Source of the DNA: Tanypteryx hageni
Taxonomy: Eukaryota; Arthropoda; Insecta; Odonata; Petaluridae
Direction: 5' to 3'
Assembly (NCBI GenBank): GCA_028673005.1
Contig: CM054115.1
Location: 4,137,501 to 4,201,500, forward strand
DNA: 64,000 nt
Part shown: positions 33,297-44,089 of the stretch, one piece after another
Numbering within the stretch: position 1 is the stretch's first letter
How the letters are laid out: each line of letters begins with the position of its first letter
The notes under the pieces: generated by a model
Seen by the model: only the letters and a program-made list of their open reading frames with translations
Told to the model about the DNA's origin: nothing
The model's database searches: none
Translations under genes and position numbers: made by a program

Positions 33297-33360
33297 GAGA
33301 GAGAGAGAGAGAGATAATAGGAGTGAGAGAGAGGGAGGAGAATGTGAAAAAGAGAGGGAG
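33297..33360. repeat. (GA)n-rich microsatellite
   Basis: Interrupted GA/GGGA repeat (GAGAGAGAGAGAGAGATAATAGG...). Confidence 0.9.
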
Positions 33361-34485
33361 AATTAAAAGTGTCTTAATTTTAATTTCGTACTTGGTTCAT
33401 GTATACACATTATTTTTGATGGCCAAATACTCTAGTTTATGCAATAATTAACTTTTCAGTGTGAGTTCTCTAACAGAGGGATATCCAGTATGCTCACCAC
33501 TGGCCACATGTGGCAAATCATCCATATAAATGTAATGAAATGGTGGTAATCTATTTCTAATGTCAAAATAACATTTGAAAATCATGTTTCTGGTATGTGT
33601 AAGAAATTTGTTCCATAATAAGCAATTTAGAATATAACAATACATTGATATTGGAGATATGAGGTTGGAAAATACCTATTTTATGTCAGTATTTTAAAAC
33701 TCGTAAGTCACTGTGTACAGGATCAAGCCTTAAAAAAATTGCTCATCCTATTAATTTAAAAAACTTATATTGGCCATGTGATACAAAATACATTTAATGT
33801 CCTGATGGCTACAAGTGTGACAAATAGAGTTTTGGAACCAAGTATTCCGGCTCCCAGAAATTTACCCGATATTTCTTATTCTTGATTCCCGGGAAATTTT
33901 TTATTATTCCAGGGAATTGTTCGTTTGAATTTTGTGCCACATCAAGCTTTTGAAGAATTGCCTTCATAAAAATGCTCCGGAAGGAATGGCTGCATGAATC
34001 TGAAACTAGGCGCTCACATGAACTAACTTCCCCTCCTATTCTTCTTCCATTTCCCCCTCTCTCCTCCCCTAATCGACCAAATTAGCTACTCTAAGTGAAT
34101 TACTGCAGCTTCTATACTAATCTACGTCCTCTTTCTCCATTTCATCGACAGTAATGAACTGATTATGGATTAAAAGCTACCCCAAATACAAATGTATAGC
34201 CTATATACAAAATTTAGTATGTTTATCTCATTATTTGCATTTAATATTTGCTAACATTTACCCATTTTCGTTAAAATTACATAACGGTGCCAGCAACTAA
34301 CTGCTGCTATTGGACAGAATGTTGATTTGCGTCACTGATGCTTGCTGCCTGAAATGCATTTCCTAGCGACGGGCTACCTCTGTTTTTGATTACATAAAAC
34401 AATTTACATAATTCTTTTTATTATATAACAATAAGTCCACAAGACAGATGGCAGCACTCAGTTCAATATCCAACCTCTTCACAAA
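33361..34485. other. Non-coding, no clear feature
   Basis: A pyrimidine-rich stretch at 34020-34080 and a CCCGGGAA-containing stretch at 33830-33915 are the only distinctive parts. Confidence 0.35.
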
Positions 34486-35668
34486 TACACCACCTTTTTG
34501 AACTTCGCGTGCTTGTGGTTCGCGAATTTGCACTTCACGACAACATTTTTTATGACCATTACTTGTGTTTTGCGTCATGCGTTTACGAGGCCAACAAGCA
34601 TGAACTCCCTCTACTTTTCTGTTTCTAAGTTAATTTTAAACTTGAGCATCCTAGAAATGGACATTATTATTATATTATATTTATAATGCTCGTTATTAAC
34701 AGTTTTCAAAGTAAACAAACGTGATAACCATCGACGTAATTCTTTTATAGCTCAGTTTAAAACTAACTGCCAATGGTGCTATTTTCGACAACAGTAGAAG
34801 TTACTTGCATCTAGTGGCCAAATTAGAAATTATTGGCTAATGAAAAAGCATCCTGTGTGTTTAGTTTTTCACAACTTTTACGAGTATCACATTGAAAATA
34901 TTCATTCTTTGCGTATGAGGTTGTTGGTTTTTGACTGAAATATTTAATGATTTAATGCTATTATCTTTGTATTTTGAATGCAATTTAAGGAACTGTTGTT
35001 TTGTTAGGTTTTCATTGTTTATTACGAATTTTTAATGTAAATCTAAGAATTGCTATTACCTTGTAACATAAGATTTTCTGCTGAGTATTTTAAATGCATT
35101 TACTAAAAGAAATGTTATAACTATATTACACTAGGTTTTGATTTTCTGTTATGCATTTCTAACGTAATTCGTAAAAGAAATGGAACCACTTCTTAATTCT
35201 AGTGTTTTTTTTTGCTGCTTGGAAATGTTTGTTGCAGAATCCAGGAAAACATTTGTGCATGATGTACTCAACATTCCATTTTGATAGTTCAATTTAACTT
35301 AAACCATTTCCTTAGAATGAACAAAAGAAGATCAAAAATCGCATGCAAAATTGTGTTTGAGATAAACTGTACAAGTCCGGAAAGAAGTGCAATCGCTTTG
35401 TTATGCTGGGTTTTCATTTGCTATGACACATTTTGAAGGTAATTAAAAGTATTTTTTTTACTTTATAATGCTAGGTTTTTCATTTGCGGTTACATTTTCT
35501 TTTATTTTGTCTTAAACTGCATTATGTTAAAAAAGTGAAGTATTTAGGTTGGCTGGGAACCACTCTCGTAATGGCGTCTTATGGGAAAATAGGACTTGCA
35601 CTTTGCGAATTTGCATTTTGCATCAGTTTTCCGGAACCAATTATTCACCAAGTTCAAAAAGGTGGCAT
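34486..35668. mobile_element. Candidate non-autonomous element with CCACCTTTTTGAACTT ends
   Basis: CCACCTTTTTGAACTT near 34489 has its inverse AAGTTCAAAAAGGTGG near 35648-35664. TA lies close outside both (AATACACCACC / GGTGGCATAC). The interior holds a loose repeat of GCTAGGTTTTCATTTG-type words (35004, 35130, 35407, 35470). The last 110 bp recurs at 40010-40130. No ORF of interest. Confidence 0.5.
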
Positions 35669-36297
35669 ACAGTATAAATAAGTTTTATGTATATCATACA
35701 TTGTAATATAGTTTAAAGTAAGGTATTCTAATGCACAGTATCAATCATTTAGAGCAGGAGCACCAATTCCTATACTTACTAACGGTGTGATATTTTTCGA
35801 AGCGTGGGATTACACATAAGGCAGGTTTTTCAGGGCACTTATTGCAACATTATACAGTTGACTTTCTTTGCATAATCCCTTCCCTTTCTTCTTGCACTGT
35901 GCTGGCCGAATACTGCACACAATGCAGTCCAGCTTATGCTTCTTATCCTCATAATGGGATGGGAAATTTCTTTTTCTCAAACTAATACTCAAGGTGGAGG
36001 GAGGCCTACTAACTTGTGATGTTTCTTTGGTATCCTTCTAAAAAACCGTCTATTACACTCTCTCTAAATTGTTTTTGGTCAATTTTTTCTCTGAATTCTG
36101 AATTGTGTAGCATATATGAGCCCTTGATTTTGAAAGTGGCTAAAGTCATATTTTTCGTTTCGAGATAATTGGACTTTTGCATTTCTGTTTAATGAAAAAT
36201 ATTTTTGAATGATGTAATGCAAATCTTTTAATATTTCTTACCTTTATATGTTAGTCTTTTCTATAATGATCAATTTCTTTGAGTACTTTATAAAAAA
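35669..36297. other. Non-coding, no feature supported
   Basis: Short ORFs only. The minus-strand reading at 35810-35992 (HKLDCIVCSIRPAQCKKK) has paired cysteines resembling a piggyBac C-terminal tail but is too short to call. Confidence 0.35.
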
Positions 36298-36659
36298 CTA
36301 GGGGCCCCGCCCCTGTGGCCTACGGCCGCCAACCCCACTCCTCACTTTGCTCAGACCTCAAAGCCTTTCAGGCCTATTTTTTTAATGGATGGGATTTTTA
36401 GGTGTTCTTTACCAGCGAAGTGGTAATAGCGGAATGCCTTATGGGCATGTCTGGTCCATCCGTTCGCCATAATTTTCATCTCCTAAACCGCTGGACGGAT
36501 TTTAAGTTAATTAAGTATGAGTAATTGTTATTAAAATTTATCACCCAATTGTGATTTTTAACTGAATCTGTCAATTAGAACTTCCACTTTACATAATTAC
36601 TTTAATAAACTTATACTCGTGTCTCGTTAAATAGCATCTATGAAGCAACAATGAAATAC

Positions 36660-36875
36660 CAAACTTTTCTCTCCCTAGGTCTTATATGATCTGTAAGATA
36701 TGCATCAAAAAATTTATTCTGATAGAGAACAACATTTACTACAAGAAAATCCATGAGTTACTTACGAGTTATAGTTTCGGAGATAGAAATTCTAGAAAAT
36801 TCTGAGCAAAACTTCACATATTTTATTTACATCGATCTCTAAGGCGGTTATATCGGCAAACAACAATTAAAATGG
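36660..36875. repeat. ~222 bp tandem unit, copy 1
   Basis: Contains CTTATATGATCTGTAAGATA, TAGAGAACAACATTTACTAC, ACGAGTTATAGTTTCGGAGA and ends CAAACAACAATTAAAAT. Its partners are 38495-38722 and 38723-38880, beyond PLE2. Confidence 0.75.
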
Positions 36876-36926
36876 GTGAAGCTTTCTCGGGAGGCGAGCC
36901 GGGTCGTATCGACGATCTCTGCCGAC

Positions 36927-36958
36927 ATTTCGATGACTATCTCTGTCGTCATCATCAG
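36927..36958 (-). ncRNA. Hammerhead-like core, left (inverted) arm of PLE2
   Basis: Minus strand: CTGATGAT, stem GACGAC, loop AGAGATA, stem GTCATC (one mismatch), then GAAAT. Same layout as 38375-38406. Confidence 0.5.
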
Positions 36959-37039
36959 GGAACCTGAGTGCCGTGAGAGGATTTCAGAGGGTTTATATAC
37001 CTGCCGGTTGATGTGACACCACCATGTGAAGAACTCGGC

Positions 37040-38340
37040 CAATTTTGTCAAAACCCTGCAAATGCTGAAAGTTGCCCTGAATGATATCCTCGTCAGCTTC
37101 GATGTGGTCTCACTCTTTACCAGGGTGCCGATCAAGGACACTTTGTGACTGCTAGAGTCCCATTCCGAAACCGACATCATCAACTTGTTTTGCCACGCCC
37201 TATCTTCAACTTATTTCCTCTACAAAGGACGATTCTACCAGCAAGCTGATGGCATAGCTATGGGTTCCCCACTCTCCCCAGCGGTAGCCAACTTTTTCAT
37301 GGAAGACTTTGAGGAAAAAGCCCTCACTTCAACACGACTACGCCCGAAATGCTTCTACCGATACGTATACATCTCCTTTGTTATTTGGCCCCATGGGCCT
37401 GCGGCACCCCAAGATTTCCTGAAACACCTAAACAGCTTACATCAGAGCATCCAGTTCACCATGGAGACTGAAAAGAATGGCTGTATTTCGTTCTTAGATA
37501 TTTTGATCCGCCGCCAACCGGACGGCAGCCTAGGCCACAGCGTGTATGGAAAACCCACCTACACTGACCTCTACCTCAACAGGAAAGCCATCACCATCCC
37601 TCACAACGCAGGTCTGTTCTGTCAACCTCGGTCCATCGGGTCATGACAATATCTGACCGAGGAAGCCTGCCAACCGAACTTCAACACCTCCGGACCACTC
37701 TCCGACAAAACGGCCACAATGACCGTGACTTCAACATGGCCCTGAAAAGGGACAGCCAAAAATTCAACAGAAAGGATCCGGAAATGGAAAAACCAGTAGC
37801 CACGGCTTGCCTGCCTTACACATCCATGATTTCCGGCAGAATTTCACTGATTCTGTCCAAGTACGACATTAAAACCATTCATAAGCCACCGAGAAAACTC
37901 TGGAGTTTTCTACTCCCCGTCAAGGATGGCCTAGGTCTGAAAACTCCGGGTGTTTACAGGATACCCTGTGAATGTGGCAAGACATACATCGGGCAGACGG
38001 GGCGCACCATCGAGACCCGGATTAAAGAACATGCCCGTTGCATAAGACTTCTCCATCCGGACAAATCCGCTGTGGCCGAGCACAGCCTCTCACCCAGGGA
38101 CACCGCATCAATTTCCCAGGCACAAAATTAATTTTGAGAACCCATGGGTTTTTGGATCGCATAGTCATGGAGGCTATCGAGATTCGATTAGACAACAGTA
38201 CCGTCAACAGAGACACGGGCTTCGTCCTGAGCGATGCTTGGAAGTCGGTCATTTCGTCCCTGGCCAAGAGCGCGACGCCCATTGGCCGAACCATTCCAAC
38301 CAATCAGGTGCAGGCACCTGACACACGGGCGGGTATATAA
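37040..38340 (+). pseudogene. PLE2 reverse transcriptase and GIY-YIG endonuclease, broken
   Basis: Pieces in order: NDILVSFDVVSLFTRVPIKD, an in-frame TGA at about 37146, then 37185-37646 with FYQQADGIAMGSPLSPAVAN, the catalytic-box region FYRYVYISFVIWPHG (YVDD expected; both Asp are lost) and CISFLDILIRR. A frameshift at about 37620-37645 leads to 37643-38131, with RDFNMALKRDSQKF, GVYRIPCECGKTYIGQTGRT (the GIY-YIG motif) and IETRIKEHARC. A second frameshift near 38090 leads to INFPGTKLILRTHGFLDRIV and MEAIEIRLDN, ending at about 38340. Penelope RTs prime reverse transcription; this copy cannot. The N-terminal RT part is truncated. Confidence 0.85.
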
Positions 38341-38374
38341 ACCCTCCGAAATCCTCTCACGGCACTCAGGTTCC

Positions 38375-38406
38375 CTGATGATGACGACAGAGATAGTCGT
38401 CGAAAT
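38375..38406 (+). ncRNA. Hammerhead-like core, right arm of PLE2
   Basis: CTGATGAT, perfect 6 bp stem GACGAC/GTCGTC with loop AGAGATA, then GAAAT. Stem sequence differs from PLE1 but pairing is kept. Stems I and III could not be assigned with confidence. Confidence 0.55.
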
Positions 38407-38494
38407 GTCGGCAGAGATCGTCGATATGACCTGGCTCGCCACCCGAGAAAGCTGCCTTGGTATAATTACCCTGGGAAATCACCAAGTCTTTCTT

Positions 38495-38880
38495 CAACAA
38501 TTAAAATCCATGTTTTTCTATCCCACACCCTTATATGATCGGTGAGGTATAGTTTAAAAAATTCATTCTGATATAGCACAACATTTACAACAAGATAGTC
38601 CATGAGACCACATAATTACGAGTTATGGCTTCGGAGATAAAAATTCAAGAAAATCCCTAGCAAAACAACGCATATTTTGTTTACATCGATCGCTAAGACA
38701 GTTCTCTCAGCAAACAACAATTAAAAATCCATATTTTTCTCTCCCATGCTCTTATATGATCTGCGAGGTATAGATTAAAAAATTTATTTGGATAGAGAAC
38801 AACATTTCCTACAAGATAGTCCCTGAGGCCATATAATTACGACTTATATTTTGGGAGATTAAAATTTGAGAATCGCCCAA
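38495..38880. repeat. ~222 bp tandem units, copies 2 and 3
   Basis: TTATATGAT words at 38531 and 38752 mark two successive units; the last is shorter. They match 36660-36875. Confidence 0.75.
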
Positions 38881-38899
38881 TCTTTCGATACCATTTCAT

Positions 38900-39530
38900 A
38901 GATATTTCCCATTAAGAACACCTTAGAAATCTCTGTGTATTCCATTTATGGAATATACTTTTCCATCTTGTTTATAAAACTACATAACGTAGCTAAATTC
39001 CTTCTTTCTCCATCAGTGAACTGGTGGCGCAGGTGATTGTTTGTAACAATTATTATTTAAAGAATAATGAAAATGGTATTATAATTTGAAAAACCTCATG
39101 AGTTGGTATTATTATTTAATAAACATCATTTAAAAAACATGAGAATATAACCTGAGCAATCAAATTTCTGTTTGGGTAACATAAATTCAGTTGATAATTG
39201 GACGAGTTGGTATAGTCGAAAGCTCCCATTAAGGAATTCGAGAGTTCGAAACCTGAAAAGGTAAAATATTTTCCTTTGCAAATTTTAATGTCAAGTATTG
39301 GGGAAGCTTCATCATTAGGCTACCAACTACAACTTTAATAAATAGAGAGAGAAGATTTTTCATATGTCAAATGACTTAAACCATTTTCAAAATTAACAAA
39401 TTACCACAAAAATGACTTGTGTCAATTAATATTTGATTTTCTATTAAAACAAGTTGTAAACAGACACATTTATTTAAGTTTCATAATTACAATTCAGTTA
39501 TAACGAAAGTAAAATTATTTTTCATTAATA
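38900..39530. other. Non-coding; weak tRNA-like stretch
   Basis: GTTGGTATAGTCGAAAGC and GAGAGTTCGAAACC (39210-39256) resemble pol III A and B boxes and may be a SINE head; too weak to call. The rest shows nothing. Confidence 0.3.
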
Positions 39531-39532
39531 TT

Positions 39533-39920
39533 TTAGACTTCTTCTCCAATAATAGTGTCTGTATCATCTGATCTTTTAAGATATTTAAAACAATCATGAA
39601 AAATTGGCGAGATATGCGGTAACAAATCCATCATATCTTTATATTTCGCTATCTTCACTGGTCTAATCTCTGTATATAAAGGAAACAATTGAATTCCATC
39701 AACTTTTTTGGTCTTCCAATTTTGGGTGACATCTAAAATGTGAAGTTTTGCTTCATATTCCAAAGATGTCTTATAGAACATCTTATAAGGAGCATATTAG
39801 AAAATCTCATCCGCTGTATTTTTAACCAATTAACAGGTTCTCCCGTAGTATTTTTAGATCTTTTTGAAACTGATTGTTCTAAACTGTCGAGAAGAAATTT
39901 TCCTGTTTCATTTGATATAC
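39533..39920 (-). pseudogene. Unrecognised transposon-style coding relic
   Basis: Two overlapping minus-strand frames look coding rather than random. 39919-39733 reads TGKFLLDSLEQSVSKRSKN and GEPVNWLKIQRMRFSN. 39781-39533 reads FYKTSLEYEAKLHILDVTQN, VDGIQLFPLYTEIRPVKIAK, YKDMMDLLPHISPIFHD and an acidic end with a stop. It looks like the C-terminal end of a repeat-encoded protein found widely in arthropods. I cannot name the family. Whether it belongs to the piggyBac upstream is unclear. Confidence 0.35.
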
Positions 39921-40136
39921 AAAATACCACATTTACTCGCATATAAGCCGCGCCCAGGGTTTTTCAACATCGAAAATGGAAAACAGTTTTTAGAAAGTCC
40001 ATTATCCTTTCTGGGAACCACTCTCTCGCAATAACATTGCATCTTATGGGAAAATAGGACTTGCACTTTGCGAATTTGCATTTCGCATAAGTTTTCCGGA
40101 ACCAATTATTCGCAAAGTTCAAAAAGGTGGTGTATC
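39921..40136. mobile_element. Miniature element fragment inside the piggyBac C region
   Basis: It starts TACCACATTTACTCGCATATAAGCC and ends CAAAAAGGTGGTGTATC. About 110 bp (40010-40128) matches 35560-35665, and the ends resemble both the CCGTAT and the CCACCTTTTTG families. It cuts the piggyBac reading just after NEDEGNKTDRL. Confidence 0.5.
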
Positions 40137-40151
40137 AAAATGGGCCTTATT

Positions 40152-40946
40152 TTATAGTCTATCAGTTTTATTTCCCTCATCTTCGTTATCTACAAAATGT
40201 AAAATGAAACAAATCAATTGATATCGATCCCTAGAAAGCATTGATCCAAATCCTGGTGTCTGCAACAACCAAACAGGATCTTTTAAAAAAGAAGCGAGTG
40301 TAGCTTTATGGACCACTCCCATACCAATTTCTAATGCTACAACCTCTTGGATGTCATCTGCAGAAACATCTTTCCATTGTGCGAACCTTGACCTCGGAGA
40401 AAGGGACCTCATTTTGTTAATCCTAGCCTCTGTATACCTGTTTTTTATTTTTATTTTACACTAGCTCATAAACAGCCGTGAACGGCCTTTTACAATGAGC
40501 GTAATAACATTAACAAAGACGAACACATACAACCATGCCCTCGGCAGGATTCGAACCCGCGACCCTAGAAATGGGAGCTAGACACGCTAACCACCCATCT
40601 ACCAAGGCCGGTTAATTTCCGGAGCAGTTTTCTCAAATATTGTCTTTAATAAAAACTGAACTGGAGATAAATTTTCAAAGCCAGTTACACTGTGCATTCC
40701 CATAAATCAGGAATGAAACTTAAATCTGACGTGAGTCCTCTTGAAACATTCACTCTATTCCATACATATGTTGAAGCCCCCAGTACATTTGACTGTCCAT
40801 GAATCAGAGTCTCTCTGCCTTCCTCTTTGTCTTCATCCGATGACTCCATTGATTCTTCATCATCGAAGTCTGCTTTATACTCCAAGTCTGATTCTTGAAG
40901 CGGAAATTTTTCTTCTGTTTCTTCTCTCTTCCTCTTTGTCCTCATG
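40152..40946 (-). pseudogene. piggyBac-type transposase C, N-terminal half, cut by a SINE
   Basis: The probable start Met at about 40946 (MRTKRKREETEEKFPLQESD) begins an acidic N-terminus to 40685. The core continues after a frame break and a SINE (40440-40612) as RFAQWKDVSADDIQEVVALE, FLKDPVWLLQTPGFGSMLS and RDRYQLICFILHFVDNEDEG (40412-40152), typical of the start of the piggyBac domain. The catalytic Asp regions downstream are absent; a miniature element follows directly. Confidence 0.65.
40440..40612 (-). mobile_element. tRNA-derived SINE, minus strand
   Basis: Minus strand: a tRNA-like head from about 40610 to 40535 with A box TGGTTAGCGTGTC (complement of 40581-40593) and B box GGTTCGAATCC (complement of 40548-40558), then a ~75 bp body and an A-rich tail (AAAATAAAAATAAAAAAC). 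It lies inside the piggyBac C reading between APEIN and RYTEARIN. Confidence 0.7.
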
Positions 40947-42117
40947 ACTAAGCTCGAATAATAAAAAAAGATAGAATAATAGAAGATAATAGGGAGAATA
41001 ATAGAAAAATTAGTAGATAAACATATTTTTGCAAAAGATAGAAATCTTGCCTTGAATAATTCCACGTCTTCTTTCTAAGATGATGAGGATCTGATGGAAT
41101 GGTGGAAACTGTTTGCTAAAATTTACTGTCATGGAAATCAAATTTTCAGAACTCGACTCAACTCACATGACTCGAAAAAATATGTTATCACTTCGACAAA
41201 CCAGAGAAAACTGAATGGAAAGAGTAAAATCTAGTGTATTTCAGATGTGGTACAAGAGAGTTAAGGACTGGCTAATTGGAAAGAACTAAGGCAGTAAACT
41301 GCAGACAGTAGAAAACAAGATGCAAAAATGATAGCATAAGTGCGAAAATAGACAACTTCCAAATTCTGCAGATATTTGAAAAAAGTATGTGTTGGGATGG
41401 GAGAGGGGGGAGGGAGGGAGGAGGGAAGGGGGGGGCAAGAGTTGCGCAATTATTTCGACAAATATTTATTGCTATCGCATTTCTTGGTTGTTACTATATA
41501 AAGCTGCATTTTCTTCATTTGCCTATGCATAAACTATAAGTCTCCACAATAAAATACACTAAATACACTTGACCATTTTGAAAACATTTGTGAGGTTCCT
41601 ACTGCTGGCACATTGAGGATTTTCCTAAGAGAATTTTTTTTTGCGTACAACCTATAGACTCAGGCGTGCAAATACTTCAGTCCTATAAGAAGTGATCTTT
41701 GGAAGCCAAAGGATGTAAGCATTGTGCCATCAAGGAAAAAGCGCTTTTTCTTGATAAAAATATGTTTGTCTTATTTTGGTAGAAGAAAACGAAAAAAAAC
41801 ACTTCAAGGGATTATTGACCAATGCACAATAATTTAAACATTTTATTAAAATAAATAAGTAAATAATATTAAGGTACTAAATTATATATAAAAATAATCA
41901 CTGTAACCTGCCATAATAGCTTTCTGTGCATAATAATATGACAAAAAATACGCACGATTTTCCTGGTGAAAATCAACCTGACAAATTATGGTGAACAGTA
42001 TTCGTATTTAATAAATTTTTAACAAAATTTCTGCACAAATGTGCAAAGGAGGGTTGTCTTAAGATTTGCGACTGTTTTCAATTAGATCTTCCAAGTGAAA
42101 TGTTTTTTATTGCACAT

Positions 42118-42192
42118 GGACTTAAGTCGCCTAATGCACCTAAAGGTAAAAAAAATGCCGACTTCAGTCGCCCAACGCACTTAAGGGGTTAA
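42118..42192 (-). repeat. TTAA end with hairpin, probably the 5' end of piggyBac C
   Basis: TTAA at 42189-42192 is preceded inward by CCCCTTAAGTGCGTTGGG (minus strand) and a short hairpin CGACT-TC-AGTCG (42159-42170), 18 nt from the TTAA. A diverged direct copy (GACTTAAGTCGCCTAATGCACCTAAAGG) lies at 42119-42146. The position, 1.2 kb upstream of the transposase start, fits the element's 5' terminus. Confidence 0.5.
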
Positions 42193-43054
42193 AACAATTT
42201 TTGGAGATTTAAATTTTATTTTGAGAATTTATAACTAGTAAATTATGTGGTACACAGTAAAACTAACTATAAAAATAGTCAATCAACAAAAATATCAACA
42301 TGAAGTTAACTGAAAGGAAATTAATGAACAACATGATTTTAATTGTGAAAATTTTGGGTGCCCTCAGGATCAAAGCTTAACCTTTGCCTTTGGAAGAGTT
42401 GGGACAAACATTCAAAGAATGCTTTCCTTACGCATATAGTATAAGAATTGAGACAAAAATACAATCTTGAGGTTCAACAATAACATGGACAGCAAGGCAA
42501 CATATCGTTAAAAAGCTTAAATTTTTCTAGTATATATGATTTAAATGTATAACTTGAGCAATTTTGAAACATAGGCAGAATGTGACGATACGAATAAGGA
42601 ACATTTATTTTTCATTAAAAGGGTCCAGGTTGGAAGATCATAAGTCAATTCTTTTTATTTTAATTTGCAAAACAGTAAAAGCTTGTAAGTCAAAAAATCG
42701 ATTTTTACATATTATCTTATGGGAAATAGAAACTCCTCCTGGAGTCGAACACAGGTCATTTTTTCAGTTATTTTCATCATTCTCTTGCAATATCCGAATC
42801 AAGCATTCCTACCAAATTTCAATCTTCTATCTAGTCAGAAAATTTATCAAAACATGCTAAAAATATCGCAGTCGAGCTTCAGATTTTACTTAATACGAAT
42901 CAAAGCAGCGTTCTGACAGACAGACAAATGGACCAACAGAATTAGGATAGGTATATAATTTCGGACACAATTGGTTTGCTAAAATGGGGCAAGTAATCAA
43001 AAAGTAGGCAGTTCTAATGTGTGAATCAGAGCTTGATGGCCATTGGGTTAACTA
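42193..43054. other. Non-coding, probable old repeat
   Basis: CCAAATTTCAATCTTCTAT and GACAGACAGACAAATGGACC (42810-42940) are phrases common at the ends of miniature elements, but no boundaries were found. Confidence 0.3.
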
Positions 43055-43733
43055 CAGTAGAACCCCATTATAACGTGCCTCGCTATACCGCAGGTCCAGT
43101 CGTGTCCCCCAAAAAAATTTTAAAAATGCAAAGTAGTCAAGCAACAATGTACTTATAATCAGTCTGTCTGATGTAACTTTTTTCTTTCATTTTTTCCAGA
43201 AAGGTTTTGGTACATTTATGAGAAATTACAAAAAATATTGTGAATAATTGTGTTAATTTTTAAATGGACCAAGTCCTGCAGATCATGATCCTGAAGAAAA
43301 ATGGAAAATAATGTTTTCGAAACATCGAAACCTTATCCTTTGAAAAATTTATCATTTTGGCAAGTGTAAGTGACTTCAGTCCAAGCTTTTTCTCAGTCAG
43401 AAAATCTCCCCTAATCTTACCCACACACATTGGGTGTATTCATTGGTAGTTGCTCAAATTGCTTTGTCTGCCTGCCCACACAAGTGTCTTGGGACTCTGC
43501 CAATCCAAGTCACTTGATTTTCTGCTCGATTGCCCACTCCGCCCACTTTCATATGGGACTCAGCCTTAGAAATGACATAAAAATGCATAGTCAATTTTGC
43601 AATTGAATTTCTTATATAAATAGGAACAGACCTTAATAAAAACAGTTCTGCAACCTTTCATTATGTATTTCCAGATGTGCCACGGGTTGTCTATAACACA
43701 GGTATTCTCTGTCATCGTAACAGGGTTCTACTG
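43055..43733. mobile_element. Pogo-like miniature element
   Basis: 679 bp from CAGTAGAACCCCATTATAACG to CATCGTAACAGGGTTCTACTG, inverted ends. TA is before the left end (43053-43054) and TG after the right (mutated TA). No coding capacity. Confidence 0.7.
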
Positions 43734-43886
43734 TGTTGATGTTTTTTGTGTTTTTACTTCTCAAGAAGTGACCATTGGTTAATTTACTGTAATAAGTTTT
43801 TATTGTTAAAATTAACAAAACTAAAATTCACTCGTATTTGTTTTTGTTATTTCAAATTATAATGAAATCTAAAAATTTCTTTGCAG

Positions 43887-43940
43887 CTTATACAACGTAC
43901 ATAGAACCAATGGTGCAGAGTCATCATCCAGTTACAATGA
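43887..43940 (+). CDS. Nup210: Host gene exon: start of the cytoplasmic tail of Nup210/gp210-like protein
   Basis: Acceptor TTTCTTTGCAG ends at 43886. Entering in phase 1 after exon 20632-20809, the codons read AYTTYIEPMVQSHHPVTM. Two donors are possible: GTCAGT after 43940 and GTATGG after 43944. Only the first leaves the phase needed to enter the Ser/Pro-rich frame of the last exon. The second would lead into a frame that soon stops. I chose 43940. The following intron is 17.4 kb. Confidence 0.55.
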
Positions 43941-44089
43941 GTCAGTATGGGTTATTAAATTTATTGTTATTATTTATTGTTAATTAATCTTCCTTAATCG
44001 CCAACGTTAACCGCCATATGCTTGACTCCATCCATCCCCAGCTCATTGCCCCTCGTCTAATTACTTCTAATTCTCTTGACAACCTAGAT

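Larger units (their letters stand above)
36881..38453 (+). mobile_element. Penelope-like element PLE2 with inverted terminal copies
   Basis: Arms of about 125 bp at 36881-37006 and 38328-38453 are inverted copies (CTTTCTCGGGAGGCGAGCC / GGCTCGCCACCCGAGAAAG; GTTTATATACC / GGTATATAAAC). Each carries the same hammerhead-like motif. Between them lies a truncated RT plus GIY-YIG gene. GC content is clearly higher than in the surroundings, which suggests a younger or foreign-like arrival. It interrupts a tandem array. Confidence 0.8.
36298..38900 (-). mobile_element. Helitron-like repeat, minus strand, containing PLE2
   Basis: Read on the minus strand the left edge ends in a GC-rich hairpin (GGGGC-GGG-GCCCC) followed immediately by CTAG (36298-36301) and then a T run, the form of a Helitron 3' end. 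Inside are three copies of a unit of about 222 bp (starting near 36660, 38510 and 38730) with CTTATATGATC, GAGAACAACATTT and CAACAATTAAAAT words. PLE2 sits between copies 1 and 2. A Helitron 5' TC end was not pinned down, and no Rep/helicase coding is present. Confidence 0.45.

Noticed and set aside
40535..40610. Minus-strand tRNA gene
   Set aside because: A and B boxes are good, but the sequence runs on into a body with an A-rich tail inside a transposase reading, as in a SINE.
41400..41445. G-rich run as a regulatory G-quadruplex
   Set aside because: An interrupted GGGAGG low-complexity tract inside an intron, with no gene start nearby.
43945..43950. GTATGG as the main donor of exon 43887
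   Set aside because: It would leave phase 2 and enter a frame of the last exon that stops early instead of the Ser/Pro-rich frame.
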